From NCBI RefSeq assembly GCF_004340965.1, contig NZ_SLYA01000008.1:34288-98287 (forward strand): a stretch of 64,000 nucleotides of DNA, given 5' to 3'. Position 1 is the stretch's first letter; each line of letters opens with the position of its first letter. The position numbers were made by a program, and so were the translations under genes. Below the pieces are notes generated by a model. That model was given only the letters and a program-made list of their open reading frames with translations. It was not told the origin of the DNA and made no database searches. Shown one piece after another: positions 9,191 to 18,144 of this stretch. The DNA is from Sphingomonas sp. PP-CE-1A-559. Its GTDB lineage: Bacteria > Pseudomonadota > Alphaproteobacteria > Sphingomonadales > Sphingomonadaceae.

Positions 9191-9592
9191 GCATCTTTCT
9201 CTCATCCTGCCGCGACGCTGACTCATCGGCCCAAGCCATCACCTGGTGGCGCAGTTCGGTGCAGCTTGATGCTGGCCGAACCGAACGCAACCTCGATGAT
9301 GTCCGGATCAGCATCTATCCGGGCGACGCGTTGGAACGCGCTGAATCTAGGCACCTTCGGAAACGAGACTGATCGTTCCGAAGACGAAGCCCTCCGTCTC
9401 CTATTCGTCGTCCACGATCGCATGAAGTGTGCATTCCGCTAAAAAATGGTGCCGTTTTTAAGTTCGTAGTGAATTTTAATGGTGTGGCCAACGCTCCAGC
9501 TGCCGCCCGCAGGTGTGTTACGAAACTGGCACGCATCTCGCATGATATGACGGGCACCTGATGCACCCTGATGACGACCTGAGGATCAGAAT
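9191..9592. other. Intergenic, possible decayed small gene on minus strand
   Basis: A 66-codon minus-strand frame (9223-9423) ends just upstream of the Sel1 gene. Its C-terminal 35 residues look coding-like, but I recognise no family and see no clear ribosome site. The rest of the stretch holds nothing identifiable. Confidence 0.35.
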
Positions 9593-9865
9593 ATGAAGTT
9601 TGTCATGCTATATACCGCCGCAGCCGCTCTTTTGGCCGCCCCCCCTGCCTGGGCATCGGACAAGCGCGTTACGCAAACGTCGCGATACCGAGCCATGTAC
9701 GTTCCCGACCGCGATACATACTGCATAAGATTCTATTCAGACAGCCAGGTTGCGGACCCACGCCCCGGGGGGCCGGGCATCACGTGTCGCAGTCGACAAG
9801 CATGGGCCAAGGAACGTGTTTTCATTAGTGACCGGCACAAAGATACAGCACGCCCCCGGCAATAG
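9593..9865 (+). CDS. Small secreted protein of unknown function
   Basis: 90 residues with an AGGA ribosome site 7 bases before ATG 9593. A clear signal peptide (MKFVMLYTAAAALLAAPPAWA) is followed by about 68 residues rich in charged and aromatic residues and containing two Cys (YCIRFYSD and GITCRSRQAW). A short polypeptide with this C-x-RFYSD and TCRSRQAW pattern is seen in small sphingomonad periplasmic proteins of unknown role. It stands alone between minus-strand genes. Confidence 0.7.
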   Translation: MKFVMLYTAAAALLAAPPAWASDKRVTQTSRYRAMYVPDRDTYCIRFYSDSQVADPRPGGPGITCRSRQAWAKERVFISDRHKDTARPRQ

Positions 9866-9991
9866 CTAATCTCGCGATTGGCAACGACGATTGTGACGAC
9901 CTGAACTGGTAGGTCTTGGCGGTTCTGTTGAGAGGCTATGTGCTTTTTAGCAGATCTCATGCGGAATGTATGGCTATCGCACATTGCACAA

Positions 9992-11047
9992 TCATTTCGC
10001 CCGTGTTTCAACGTGCGACTTCTGCACTTCGCAGCCCTTGTTGGCATCAAATTTGACGGTCCCGTCGACCAAAGTCTCGAAAGCATATTGTTTCATGTCA
10101 CTTTCGTCTGGAAGCACATCGGCATCGCCAAAATATAGCAATGCACCACGCCGCTGAGCCGGCAGATAGACCGTATTGCCTGCCAGGACTTCCTTGGAGT
10201 TTATATGGCTCCCTGATTGTCCGTCGCCGCCGGTCGATAACACGGGCATCTCGGACTCGGGTCCTGCTCCAAAGCCATTAAGGATCGACTTGACCGGGAC
10301 GGGGACGGGGACCGTCGGACAAGGGGTGTCCGTCGGGCTGCCTTGACTGGCAACCAAATCAAACATCACCTGGATTGATAAACCAAAGCTACCGGCTTGC
10401 GGCACGAGGGTCACACCAAGCGCATGGCTGACAGTTGCGTCGAGGCTCTCCGCATAGCCGCGTTTCGCGTCTGCGGCTAAGAGCGGCTTGGATTGGGATT
10501 TGCCGAGCAGCGCGCCAGCTCCACCATGTTCGTCAACGCCACCTGGATCGATCTCTGTTGTTTGCACGATATCGCCCGACCAGATTGTCAGCACAGGCGT
10601 CCGACTTACGTCTCCGGCAATGGAATAGTCGGTGGGATGAAGAGCGATCGATCTCCCTCCCCCGTCCGGTCGCGTCGGTATGACCCACGCCGAGAAGGGA
10701 TGCGAGACATGCGTTGCGGGGTGGTTGGTGTCGCGTTCATGGACAACGCCATCGATGCGCGCGCCGTTTATTCGCCCGTCGTAGTGCAGGACACGGCCGT
10801 CGGTATCGGTCGTACCGAAAACAATCCGCCCTCCAGGACGCCGATCGGCAAGGCGATCCCCGTTGAGATCGTCCGCAGACCGACCCCGTTCCCGGTCGAT
10901 CGTCACTGTGGAAAACGCCGGATGGCCCCCAATGTCCGTTCGAACCACCCAAGTTTCTGCACCCCGGGCGGGCACCGCGAGCGAAATCCAGAGTGCGGAC
11001 GCGGCGAGTAACAAGTTATTCAGCGATACTTGAAGATGCTGACCCAT
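9992..11047 (-). CDS. Degenerate paralogue of the secreted acetamidase/formamidase
   Basis: 351 residues from ATG 11047 (MGQHLQVSL, then a signal peptide ending PARGA). It aligns with the product of 182-1477 from the N-terminal extra domain onward (ETWVVRTDIGGHPAFSTVTID). It has lost the central TGP...PGDTL block (about 16 residues missing). GGNMD is changed to GSHIN, HALQGDGE is changed to DVLPDESD, and it ends about 75 residues early. The frame is otherwise open, so this is either a pseudoenzyme or a gene in decay. Catalysis is unlikely. Confidence 0.7.
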   Translation of the reverse strand: MGQHLQVSLNNLLLAASALWISLAVPARGAETWVVRTDIGGHPAFSTVTIDRERGRSADDLNGDRLADRRPGGRIVFGTTDTDGRVLHYDGRINGARIDGVVHERDTNHPATHVSHPFSAWVIPTRPDGGGRSIALHPTDYSIAGDVSRTPVLTIWSGDIVQTTEIDPGGVDEHGGAGALLGKSQSKPLLAADAKRGYAESLDATVSHALGVTLVPQAGSFGLSIQVMFDLVASQGSPTDTPCPTVPVPVPVKSILNGFGAGPESEMPVLSTGGDGQSGSHINSKEVLAGNTVYLPAQRRGALLYFGDADVLPDESDMKQYAFETLVDGTVKFDANKGCEVQKSHVETRAK

Positions 11048-11132
11048 GATTGGGATGGGCCACGATGGCGTATTTGGTGCCGTTCTGACGCGCGGCTTTA
11101 TCTTGTCTAGAGATTGAACCTCAAACACATCG

Positions 11133-12467
11133 TCAACCTTTGCCCACGTCGGCCAACTCCAGCCGCATGATCGTCCCGCCATTCGGCGCCTCATGCACTC
11201 CAACACGACCGCCATGACGGTCCATGATCTGGCGGACTAGGCTCAAGCCAAGCCCCGCCCCTGTTTGACGCGCTCGCAAGCGGTAGAATGGTTCGAAGAC
11301 CTGTTTCCGCTCCTCAACGGGTATGCCGGGGCCATCATCCTCGACTTCCACCACCGGACTGTCGACATGGATCGTAACTATCTGGCCACCGTGTTCGATT
11401 GCGTTCTGGACCAGATTGGCAAGAACACGTTCGATGGCCGGCCCATCGGCGAGTACACATCCGGTTCGCGTGACCGCCAACGCCAGTTCGCCCCCGCTAG
11501 CTATGACGAGCGGCGCGAGGTCGCCGACGACCCGTTGCGCCAAGGATGCCAGATCGACAGATGCCATTGGCGCCCCCCGGTCCGCGCGTTGAATGTCCAG
11601 CAACTGTTCGGTCAACGTTGCCAGACGGGCCACGTCACGGCTTAGACCGTGCGCGATCGCGGAGGGTTCGGACGCTTCGATCTTGGCCTGAAGAATGGCG
11701 ATCGGTGTTCTTAGTTCATGCGCGGCGTCAGCGATGAAGCGCTGGTGCCGTTCATAACCTTGATCGAGCCGCTCGAGGGCGCCGTTTACGGCATCCACCA
11801 GGGGTACGACCTCGGACGGAATGTCGGTCAGCGGCAGCCGTGAGCCGCGGCGATCGATGTCGATGCCTCGTGCTGCCTGCGCGATCACCGCGACGCCCGC
11901 CAAGGCACGTCGAACTATCCACGGCGTAGCGGCGATTGTAACGATCGCAATTACCCCGAAAACCGGGAGCAGCAAAAGGTTGGACATGAGCAGCACCACG
12001 AATGTGGCGCTGAACAAATCGCCCTTTCCCAAGACCTTGAATTCACCGGCGGGACCTGAAATTCGCCAGATGACTGCAAGCGGAATTTGGCCAGACGTCG
12101 CACCGTCGGCCGATAGCGAGTGACCGGTTTTGAAATAACGAGCAAGCTTACGATAACCTAAGGGGACGCTGCCAGTTCCAACGATCTCGCCACGTCCGCT
12201 GCGAGCGACAAACCAGAAGTCTGGGGTGGTACGCCGCAATGCGGCCAGTTCCGGCGTTTCCTCGATAAGAAGCCTACCTCCCAGGTCACGGTGGATAGCC
12301 GTCTCGGCAATAGTGGCGAACTTCGGTGCCGTCACAACACCGTCGTCGGCAGTATAGTTCAGCCATACGATGAAGATGAGGCTGAGGACGAACGGAACGC
12401 CGACTTGGAACGACAAGAAGCGGACGATCAGTTGCCGCTTCAGGGACTTGGGCATCATCGCGGTCAT
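11133..12467 (-). CDS. Sensor histidine kinase
   Basis: 444 residues. Two membrane segments (about 14-36 and 152-180) flank a periplasmic sensor of about 115 residues. A HAMP-like linker follows, then HisKA with FIADAAHELRTP (phospho-accepting His250) and a HATPase domain with NLVQNAIEHGG (N box), DDGPGIP (G1) and GAGLGLSLV (G2). It autophosphorylates and passes phosphate to the response regulator encoded just upstream, whose stop overlaps this ATG by four bases. The sensed signal is not apparent. Confidence 0.93.
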   Translation of the reverse strand: MTAMMPKSLKRQLIVRFLSFQVGVPFVLSLIFIVWLNYTADDGVVTAPKFATIAETAIHRDLGGRLLIEETPELAALRRTTPDFWFVARSGRGEIVGTGSVPLGYRKLARYFKTGHSLSADGATSGQIPLAVIWRISGPAGEFKVLGKGDLFSATFVVLLMSNLLLLPVFGVIAIVTIAATPWIVRRALAGVAVIAQAARGIDIDRRGSRLPLTDIPSEVVPLVDAVNGALERLDQGYERHQRFIADAAHELRTPIAILQAKIEASEPSAIAHGLSRDVARLATLTEQLLDIQRADRGAPMASVDLASLAQRVVGDLAPLVIASGGELALAVTRTGCVLADGPAIERVLANLVQNAIEHGGQIVTIHVDSPVVEVEDDGPGIPVEERKQVFEPFYRLRARQTGAGLGLSLVRQIMDRHGGRVGVHEAPNGGTIMRLELADVGKG

Positions 12468-13138
12468 GACCTTTGGCGAACAAGATAGCCGACACCTCGG
12501 ATCGCATGGATCTCGACAGTGCCACCGGCTTCGAGCAGGTGCTTCCGCAGCCGCGAGATGTGGGAATCGAGCGTATTCGACTGAATTTCGTCGTCGAACC
12601 CGTATACTGCTTCCTCCAGAGCATTGCGGGCGACCGTACGGCCGCGCCGTCGCATCAGCGCCGCCAAAACGAGCAACTCGCGCCGGGGAAGATCGAGGCG
12701 TGTATCGTCGATTGTCGCCTCGTCATTCCCGAGGTCATAGGTGAGATTGCCAAGTTGGACCTGCCGGACAGGGACGCTGGAGGGGCGTCGTCGAACGGCG
12801 CGGACCCGGGCCAGCATCTCTTCCATGGCAAAGGGTTTGGGCAGATAGTCGTCCGCGCCGGTATCGAGGCCGGACACTCGGTCGGTAAGGTCCCCTCGGG
12901 CGCTTATGACAATAATCGAAACCTCGGGATTGCCGCGACGTATCTCCGGTATCAACGTCAGGCCATCCCCGTCGGGCAGCGTGCGATCCAGCAGAACCAT
13001 GTCGGCGGTTCCCGATCGGGCAGCTTCTCTGGCATCGGCCGTGTTGCCGAAATGATCCACGACGAACCCCTCGCGCTCCAGGACCGTACGGAGTGCGGTC
13101 GCCATTCCGGCCTCGTCCTCGATCAGCAATATGCGCAA
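12464..13138 (-). CDS. OmpR/PhoB-family response regulator
   Basis: 224 residues from TTG 13138, chosen because AGGA lies 9 bases upstream and LRILLIEDEAG is the usual receiver N-terminus; the longer open frame would overlap the upstream barrel gene. Receiver domain 1-115 with acidic pocket EDE, phospho-acceptor Asp in MVLLDRTLPDG and Lys in LPKPF. Winged-helix domain 125-222 (LPRRELLVLAALM, SNTLDSHISRLRKHL, IRGVGYLV). It is co-translated with the kinase and probably controls envelope genes such as the barrel gene 88 bp upstream, but that is inference. Confidence 0.93.
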   Translation of the reverse strand: MRILLIEDEAGMATALRTVLEREGFVVDHFGNTADAREAARSGTADMVLLDRTLPDGDGLTLIPEIRRGNPEVSIIVISARGDLTDRVSGLDTGADDYLPKPFAMEEMLARVRAVRRRPSSVPVRQVQLGNLTYDLGNDEATIDDTRLDLPRRELLVLAALMRRRGRTVARNALEEAVYGFDDEIQSNTLDSHISRLRKHLLEAGGTVEIHAIRGVGYLVRQRS

Positions 13139-13226
13139 TGTCGTTGTCCTAAGCCTGGCGATCGGCACGCGATCCTGGCCGGAGGATTGCCCCCCGGCCA
13201 GTTCGTAAAACGGTTTGATCGTATCG

Positions 13227-13844
13227 TCAGAATCCAGCCGATACTCCCAACAGGGCCTTCGACGACTTCTGGCCCTCGCCATAGTTCATCCGGTTGTATT
13301 CGGCGCGGACGAACAGGCCCGGCGAAACGGCTGCTTCGATTCCCCCGCCGAAAAGTATGCCCTTTTTGGTTGACGCGGTGCCAAGGTCGCTCGACGTGAT
13401 GGCGCGAAAGTCCGTCTGCTCCCGAACCCGCAGCCAACTATATCCGGCGCGGCCGTACAACAGGACAGAAGGCGCGGCGAGTACGCCGGCACGACCTGAA
13501 ACGTCCCAAGTCCAGCGCGGCTTAAGCGTATAGTCGCCCGTAGGGCTTGCCGCAGACAGCCTTTTGCCGCCGCGACCGATCCCCCCCTCGGCACCGATCA
13601 CCAACGTCTGGCCGAGCTGCGCATCGTATCCGACGTGTGCCCGATATCCGATACCACCCTTCTTTTTGTCGATGTTCGATGCAATTCGAGGAAGCGCATG
13701 ATCGGCCGTCGTCCACCGATAGTCGATATCCGCGCCGACCTTGACGCCTTCGAACGTCGGCCCATCATGCACATCGCGCGCCTGCGCGAATGCAGTAACT
13801 GGCGTGAGCACCAGCAGACCAGTGATGAGGGGAACGAGCTTCAT
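13227..13844 (-). CDS. Outer-membrane beta-barrel protein
   Basis: 205 residues with a signal peptide ending VTAFAQA, then alternating amphipathic strands (GVKVGADIDYRW, IGYRAHVGYDAQLG, LYGRAGYSWLRV, GLFVRAEYNRMNYG) and a C-terminal Phe, which is the usual signal for outer-membrane insertion. This resembles the eight-stranded porin-like/OmpA-barrel families of alphaproteobacteria. It lies upstream of the two-component genes on the same strand and may be read into them. Confidence 0.85.
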   Translation of the reverse strand: MKLVPLITGLLVLTPVTAFAQARDVHDGPTFEGVKVGADIDYRWTTADHALPRIASNIDKKKGGIGYRAHVGYDAQLGQTLVIGAEGGIGRGGKRLSAASPTGDYTLKPRWTWDVSGRAGVLAAPSVLLYGRAGYSWLRVREQTDFRAITSSDLGTASTKKGILFGGGIEAAVSPGLFVRAEYNRMNYGEGQKSSKALLGVSAGF

Positions 13845-14039
13845 TGGAATACCTTTCGATCCTGGCCTTGATCAGACCGCACGATCGTTTTCCGCGATCT
13901 CGATTGCGTGAACATTGCGGTATATCCGCAGCGCAAAGATGTTGCATGCGGGATGTCACGCTCCGGTGACCGATGACTGCCTGAACAGGAGCAGCCGAAA
14001 CCAGCCAATCGCATGGCGTAACAGCCGAAGTTCCTGCAA

Positions 14040-14906
14040 ATGCGTCTTATGGTTCTCAGGCGCGGAAGAATGGATTTCTGGGGCAGCGGTCCGGAGGGTC
14101 GGCAGGCCGGAGACTTCAGCTTCCATGTGCTGAACGCGAACGCGCCCGAGGAGGAAGTCCGGCGGCACAGTCATGATGAAGCGCATTTCGTTCTGGTGCT
14201 CGCTGGCGGCTACATGTCGTCGGCAAGCGGTGCCCCGCTGGTGTCCGATACGCCGGTTCTGATCTACAACCCGCCCGGTACGACACATCAGGATCGGTTC
14301 CACGACGGCAGGGGTCGCTTCCTCGCCATATCCGGGGGGACGGGCCCAGAGGCCGCGGCGCTATGCCTGCGCGATCCCTATGCATATCGACTTGCCCAAG
14401 ACATCGCGCATCAAGTCGATGCGACGACGTCGTTCAGGCTAGAGGCCTGCGCCCTGCAACTTCACAGTATCGTTCTGCCGCTCTCGTCCGACGAAGCGCA
14501 CAACGCCAAACATCCGCCGGGCTGGCTGAACCGAGCCGTCGAAATGATCTTCGCTAGCGACGATCCCGATCTTTCGGTTGCGGAGGTCGCATCGGATGTC
14601 GGGGTTCACCCGGTTCACCTCGCGCGCGTATTCCAGCGCTTTCTCAGGTGTTCGCCCGGAGAATATTTGCGCGGCCATCGATTGGAACGAGCGGCAGCGA
14701 TGCTCGGCCAAGGTGTCGCGTCGCTCGCCGACGTCGCGCAATCGACAGGCTTTGTCGATCAGTCCCATCTGACCCGAACCTTCCGGTCCCGCCTCGGCAT
14801 CACTCCTGCTCAGTGGCGTAAATCGCGATATGTTGCGCCGATACAAGACGCGACTGCCACTATGCGGCAGGCACTGCCTATATCCCTTCAGGAACCCGGC
14901 CCGTGA
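14040..14906 (+). CDS. AraC-family transcriptional regulator
   Basis: 288 residues. An N-terminal cupin sensor (about 20-110, HSHDEAHFVLVLAGG) precedes a C-terminal double HTH of the AraC type (about 170-270: LSVAEVASDVGVHPVHLARVF, SLADVAQSTGFVDQSHLTRTF, LGITPAQWR). No good ribosome site precedes ATG 14040; ATG 14049 or 14070 could be used instead. Its stop overlaps the GTG start of the serine hydrolase gene, so the two are coupled and the hydrolase may act on the inducer or its source. Confidence 0.88.
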   Translation: MRLMVLRRGRMDFWGSGPEGRQAGDFSFHVLNANAPEEEVRRHSHDEAHFVLVLAGGYMSSASGAPLVSDTPVLIYNPPGTTHQDRFHDGRGRFLAISGGTGPEAAALCLRDPYAYRLAQDIAHQVDATTSFRLEACALQLHSIVLPLSSDEAHNAKHPPGWLNRAVEMIFASDDPDLSVAEVASDVGVHPVHLARVFQRFLRCSPGEYLRGHRLERAAAMLGQGVASLADVAQSTGFVDQSHLTRTFRSRLGITPAQWRKSRYVAPIQDATATMRQALPISLQEPGP

Positions 14907-15925
14907 TATCAATCAAAACTGTCGTCATCGCGCTCAACGCCGTCGTGTTGTCCGCTGCGGCCCCTGCGCCGCGCATTGATCCCGCGCTCGACAAGGTTCT
15001 TGCGGTCTTCGACCATGACGAGCACCCCGATCTGCGGGGAGTAGTCGTACTCCGCGATGGCAGGGTGGTCGCGGAGCGCTATTTCAATGGCGAAACGGAA
15101 GCCACTCTTCATGACATCCGGTCGGCGGGAAAAAGCGTCACCGCGCTGGTCGTCGGCATCGCGATCGACCAGGGCAAGTTGCACGGACCGGACGACACGG
15201 TTTCCGCCTACTGGCCCGAATCCAAGGGCAGCGCGATCGGCGATGTTGCCATTCGGGATGTCCTGACGATGCGATCTGGCCTCGCAGCGTTCGACGAGGA
15301 TCCAGCATCGCCGGGAAACGAGGACAAGCTCGATGCGGCGCCCGATCCCCTGCTATTCCTGCGTTCCGTCCCCCGCGCCGATCCGCCTGGGTCGCGATAC
15401 CGCTATAATTCGGTCACCGCCTATACCGCGGGTGTCGTGGTCGCGAAGGCAACCGGGCAATCGATGGCTGACTTCGCCCGGACCTCGCTGTTCCGGCCAC
15501 TCGGTATCCGCCGCTGGAGGTGGGCGTCGGATGCCGCTGGCTACACCAAGGGTCAGGGCAACTTGTCTCTGACGGCACGCGATCTCGCGAAAATCGGCGA
15601 AATGGTACGTGGAGAAGGTCTCTATCAGGGACGACGCGTCGTCAGCGCGCGCTGGATACGAGACGCACTCGCTCCCAAAGTCAGCATCGCCGACAGCGAC
15701 CCCTATGCCGAGAGCTATGGCTATTTCTGGTACTCGAAGGCCCAGCAGATCAACGGCACATCGATTCCGGTGTCATTCGCGTCGGGCAACGGCGGTAACA
15801 AGATATATGTGATCCCGAGCCGCCATATGGTAGTTGCCGTCACGTCCAGTGCTTACGGCCGCGGGTACGGCCAGCGGCGATCGGAAAAGATATTGAAGGC
15901 GGTCCTTGCAACGGTTCGCCCTTAG
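14903..15925 (+). CDS. Secreted serine hydrolase, beta-lactamase/esterase (class C fold)
   Basis: 340 residues, GTG start overlapping the upstream stop. Weak signal peptide (1-20). The SxxK motif is SAGK (Ser74, Lys77) and the second motif is Tyr168 in RYRYNS. The third motif, KTG or HTG in true beta-lactamases, is replaced by SGNGG. The family (Pfam Beta-lactamase) holds esterases, D-aminopeptidases and penicillin-binding-like proteins. The changed third motif argues against real beta-lactamase activity. Co-translated with the AraC regulator. Confidence 0.85.
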   Translation: MISIKTVVIALNAVVLSAAAPAPRIDPALDKVLAVFDHDEHPDLRGVVVLRDGRVVAERYFNGETEATLHDIRSAGKSVTALVVGIAIDQGKLHGPDDTVSAYWPESKGSAIGDVAIRDVLTMRSGLAAFDEDPASPGNEDKLDAAPDPLLFLRSVPRADPPGSRYRYNSVTAYTAGVVVAKATGQSMADFARTSLFRPLGIRRWRWASDAAGYTKGQGNLSLTARDLAKIGEMVRGEGLYQGRRVVSARWIRDALAPKVSIADSDPYAESYGYFWYSKAQQINGTSIPVSFASGNGGNKIYVIPSRHMVVAVTSSAYGRGYGQRRSEKILKAVLATVRP

Positions 15926-16600
15926 CGAGCCACTCACGCGCTGGCGATTGGGCCGCACGATTATCGCGCCGGGGAAGACACGATTAGAGGAAAGACCGTC
16001 GATGCACCCCGTCTTCCAGGTGCGATAGTGCTGCTCAACGTCATGGGCCTGCACTGACTGGCAATGTGGTTCGGCGCGAGTAATGCGGCCGCCAATAAGC
16101 GTTGAGATTGTCGGGCACTGGCCAAATTTTCCTGTCGCATCGCTGCCGGAGGCGTCGCTCAGGTCCGGCGGCTCCACCTTGCAAAGTAGCTTGGTCCGCC
16201 CGGTCTGTCAGTTTGTCGGCCTGATACATTTCCTTAGCAAACCGGTGATCGAAAGGCTTGCCCCGCCCGGATGGGAGGAGGGTCAAAACAGTTCCCCTCT
16301 CCACAAGATCGGTAAATTAGGAATGATAGTGCCGATGGCAAACGGCGCCAGGTGTCTCGTCGGCTGATCCCGTGGCCGGCGAGAATAGCGATACGTTAGT
16401 CGCACATTGCTCCACCTGAGAACTTCCGCGCGCCAGGAAAATCATTAGTCTCCCTGGCGCGTCAAAGTCACAGGCCGCTGCCTTCCACGTCATAGGGCAC
16501 GCCGAGTCATGGCCTGGCCTGGCCTGCTTTGACTTTGCAAACGCAAACGTTGGCACCTCGCTACCGTCACCGCGATCTGCCTCGCAGGACGGAAGAGCAG
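15926..16600. other. Long intergenic stretch, nothing recognised
   Basis: Between a plus-strand and a minus-strand gene. Several short frames are open, including minus 16041-16304 with a slightly protein-like middle part, but none has a recognisable domain or initiation region. No T-tailed terminator is evident. Confidence 0.5.
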
Positions 16601-17332
16601 TCATTTTTTGAGCAGAAAGCGGACTGACAGATTAATGGTGACGTCCTGTTCGCCAGGGATCACCTTTGTGTCGGACGCAGAAGCCGCGCCAGCCATGTTC
16701 TCGCGCATTGCAGTGAGCGCAATCGGGACGTTCGCTGCCGAATTTTCCGAGATCGACAGCATGCGATCAACTCGGAGGCCGACGACGCGGGCGTATAGCG
16801 CGGCGCGGACATTGGCCTTTGCCACAGCATCGGCGCGTGCCTCGTCGAACGCCGTTTCGGGCTTTTCGATTTGGAAATTCGGGCCGTCGATTTGATTTGC
16901 CCCCTCGCGTACGAGCGCATCCAGGATCGTGCCCGCGCGAGTGATATCGCGAAACCTGACCGAGATCGTGTTCGACGCCTGATAGCCAGTGAACACCGGC
17001 GGCGTGTTGTCGGCATACCGAATTTGCGGCTGGAGCGAGATGTTGGCCGAACGAATGTCGCGATCGGCAACACCTGCCGTTTTGAGCGCTAAAACCACGC
17101 GCTTAACACGGACAGCGTTGTCGGTCAGCGCCGTTGAAGCGGTTGGGGCCTGGGTCACCACGCCGGTGTTGATCGTTACCAGATCGGGCGTGCGCGTGGT
17201 CTTGCCCTCAGCGACCACCTCCAGAATGGTGCCGTCGATGAGCATGGGGGGGGATGAGACCTGGGCCGACGCAGCGGCCGGTAGAAGCGTCTTCATGGCC
17301 AGAGCGGTAAGCGTAATGAGGCGAAGGCGCAT
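16601..17332 (-). CDS. SIMPL-domain periplasmic protein (YggE-like)
   Basis: 243 residues with AAGGA 8 bases before ATG 17332. Signal peptide ending AAASAQ, then the SIMPL/DUF541 pattern: VVAEGKTTRTPDLVTINTGV, VLALKTAGVADRDIRSANISLQP, YQASNTISVRFRD, NQIDGPNFQIEKPETA and DVTINLSVRFLL. The E. coli homologue YggE lowers oxidative stress by an unclear mechanism. It is monocistronic here. Confidence 0.88.
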   Translation of the reverse strand: MRLRLITLTALAMKTLLPAAASAQVSSPPMLIDGTILEVVAEGKTTRTPDLVTINTGVVTQAPTASTALTDNAVRVKRVVLALKTAGVADRDIRSANISLQPQIRYADNTPPVFTGYQASNTISVRFRDITRAGTILDALVREGANQIDGPNFQIEKPETAFDEARADAVAKANVRAALYARVVGLRVDRMLSISENSAANVPIALTAMRENMAGAASASDTKVIPGEQDVTINLSVRFLLKK

Positions 17333-17564
17333 CCATAAGTTCCTTTATTACTGGGCAGTTTTCGAATTGACTGGCGTCACTTCTTAGCTGGCGTGACGCA
17401 ACCGAGCAGACGGGGCGGTAGGAGCAGCACCAAGAAACCTGGAACGCGAGCGACCACCATCAGCGAGAGACGTTGTAATTTGACCTTGGTCACGCCGTGC
17501 GACTGCCTTCTCTCCTGTCTATTGCGCGAACATTGCGGCGCGGCGGGCGATCATAATAACGACC

Positions 17565-18086
17565 TCATTCCTCTGTCAGACGCTGATCCAACCAACTGAG
17601 GCGACTTCTCTGCAAGACAATTGCCAGTTCGATCCGTTGTCCTTCCACCGCGTCCAATTCGCGCAACTGGGCTACGAGTGCTTTGATCTCGGATTCGATC
17701 CGTTGACGTAGAGCTTCAAATGCCCTTCGTCGGATTGCCGGTGCGATCTTGTCCCACATTCCTGCCCTTAGACGGAAGGGGTCGAGACCCACGCTCGCTG
17801 CCCGCTCTGGGTCGCATATCCAGTCGTTCAAGCGCGTCTTTCCGTCCTCGGTGAGCGCCAGAAGCCGTGTCTTCAATTTGGAGGAGGTCGCTTCGGACGT
17901 TACCAACCCCGCCGTGACCATCTTGCTGATCGCGGGATAGACGGCGCCAGCGCTCCCGCTCCACTCCAGAGATGGTGAAACTTGGAACGCCTTGCGCACT
18001 TGAAACGCGGTTGTGCGTTGACGGTGGTGGATTTCCGAGAGGATTGCGCCCTCGAGCTCAGTGAGAAAATCTTTGCGACTGTTCAT
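17565..18086 (-). CDS. PadR-family transcriptional regulator
   Basis: 173 residues from ATG 18086, chosen because AAGGA lies 5 bases upstream. N-terminal winged helix (LTELEGAILSEIHHRQ, GAVYPAISKMVTAGLVTSE, LLALTEDGKTRLNDWI) followed by a helical dimerisation region with EIKALVAQLRELDAVEGQR. PadR proteins repress by dimer binding to inverted repeats. It is divergent from the aspartic protease gene across a 58-bp gap with an inverted repeat. Confidence 0.82.
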   Translation of the reverse strand: MNSRKDFLTELEGAILSEIHHRQRTTAFQVRKAFQVSPSLEWSGSAGAVYPAISKMVTAGLVTSEATSSKLKTRLLALTEDGKTRLNDWICDPERAASVGLDPFRLRAGMWDKIAPAIRRRAFEALRQRIESEIKALVAQLRELDAVEGQRIELAIVLQRSRLSWLDQRLTEE

Positions 18087-18102
18087 TTGGTCCTTCATAG
18101 CT

Positions 18103-18114
18103 ATTAGTGCTAAT
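18103..18114. promoter_or_regulatory. Inverted repeat in padR-protease intergenic region
   Basis: ATTAG-TG-CTAAT at 18103-18114 is a perfect inverted repeat, 16 bp upstream of the PadR start and 30 bp upstream of the protease start. Position suggests a shared operator for the divergent pair. It does not follow the classical ATGT/ACAT PadR half-sites. Confidence 0.4.
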
Positions 18115-18144
18115 CGTACTATACGCCTTCTGAGGATGCACCCC

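Noticed and set aside
8324..9442. Open plus-strand frame across the Sel1 gene
   Set aside because: Composition mirrors the repeats on the opposite strand and no protein family is visible.
14903..15925. Calling the serine hydrolase a class C beta-lactamase
   Set aside because: The third conserved motif is changed and the Tyr motif is YNS; AmpR is linked to the metallo-enzyme instead.
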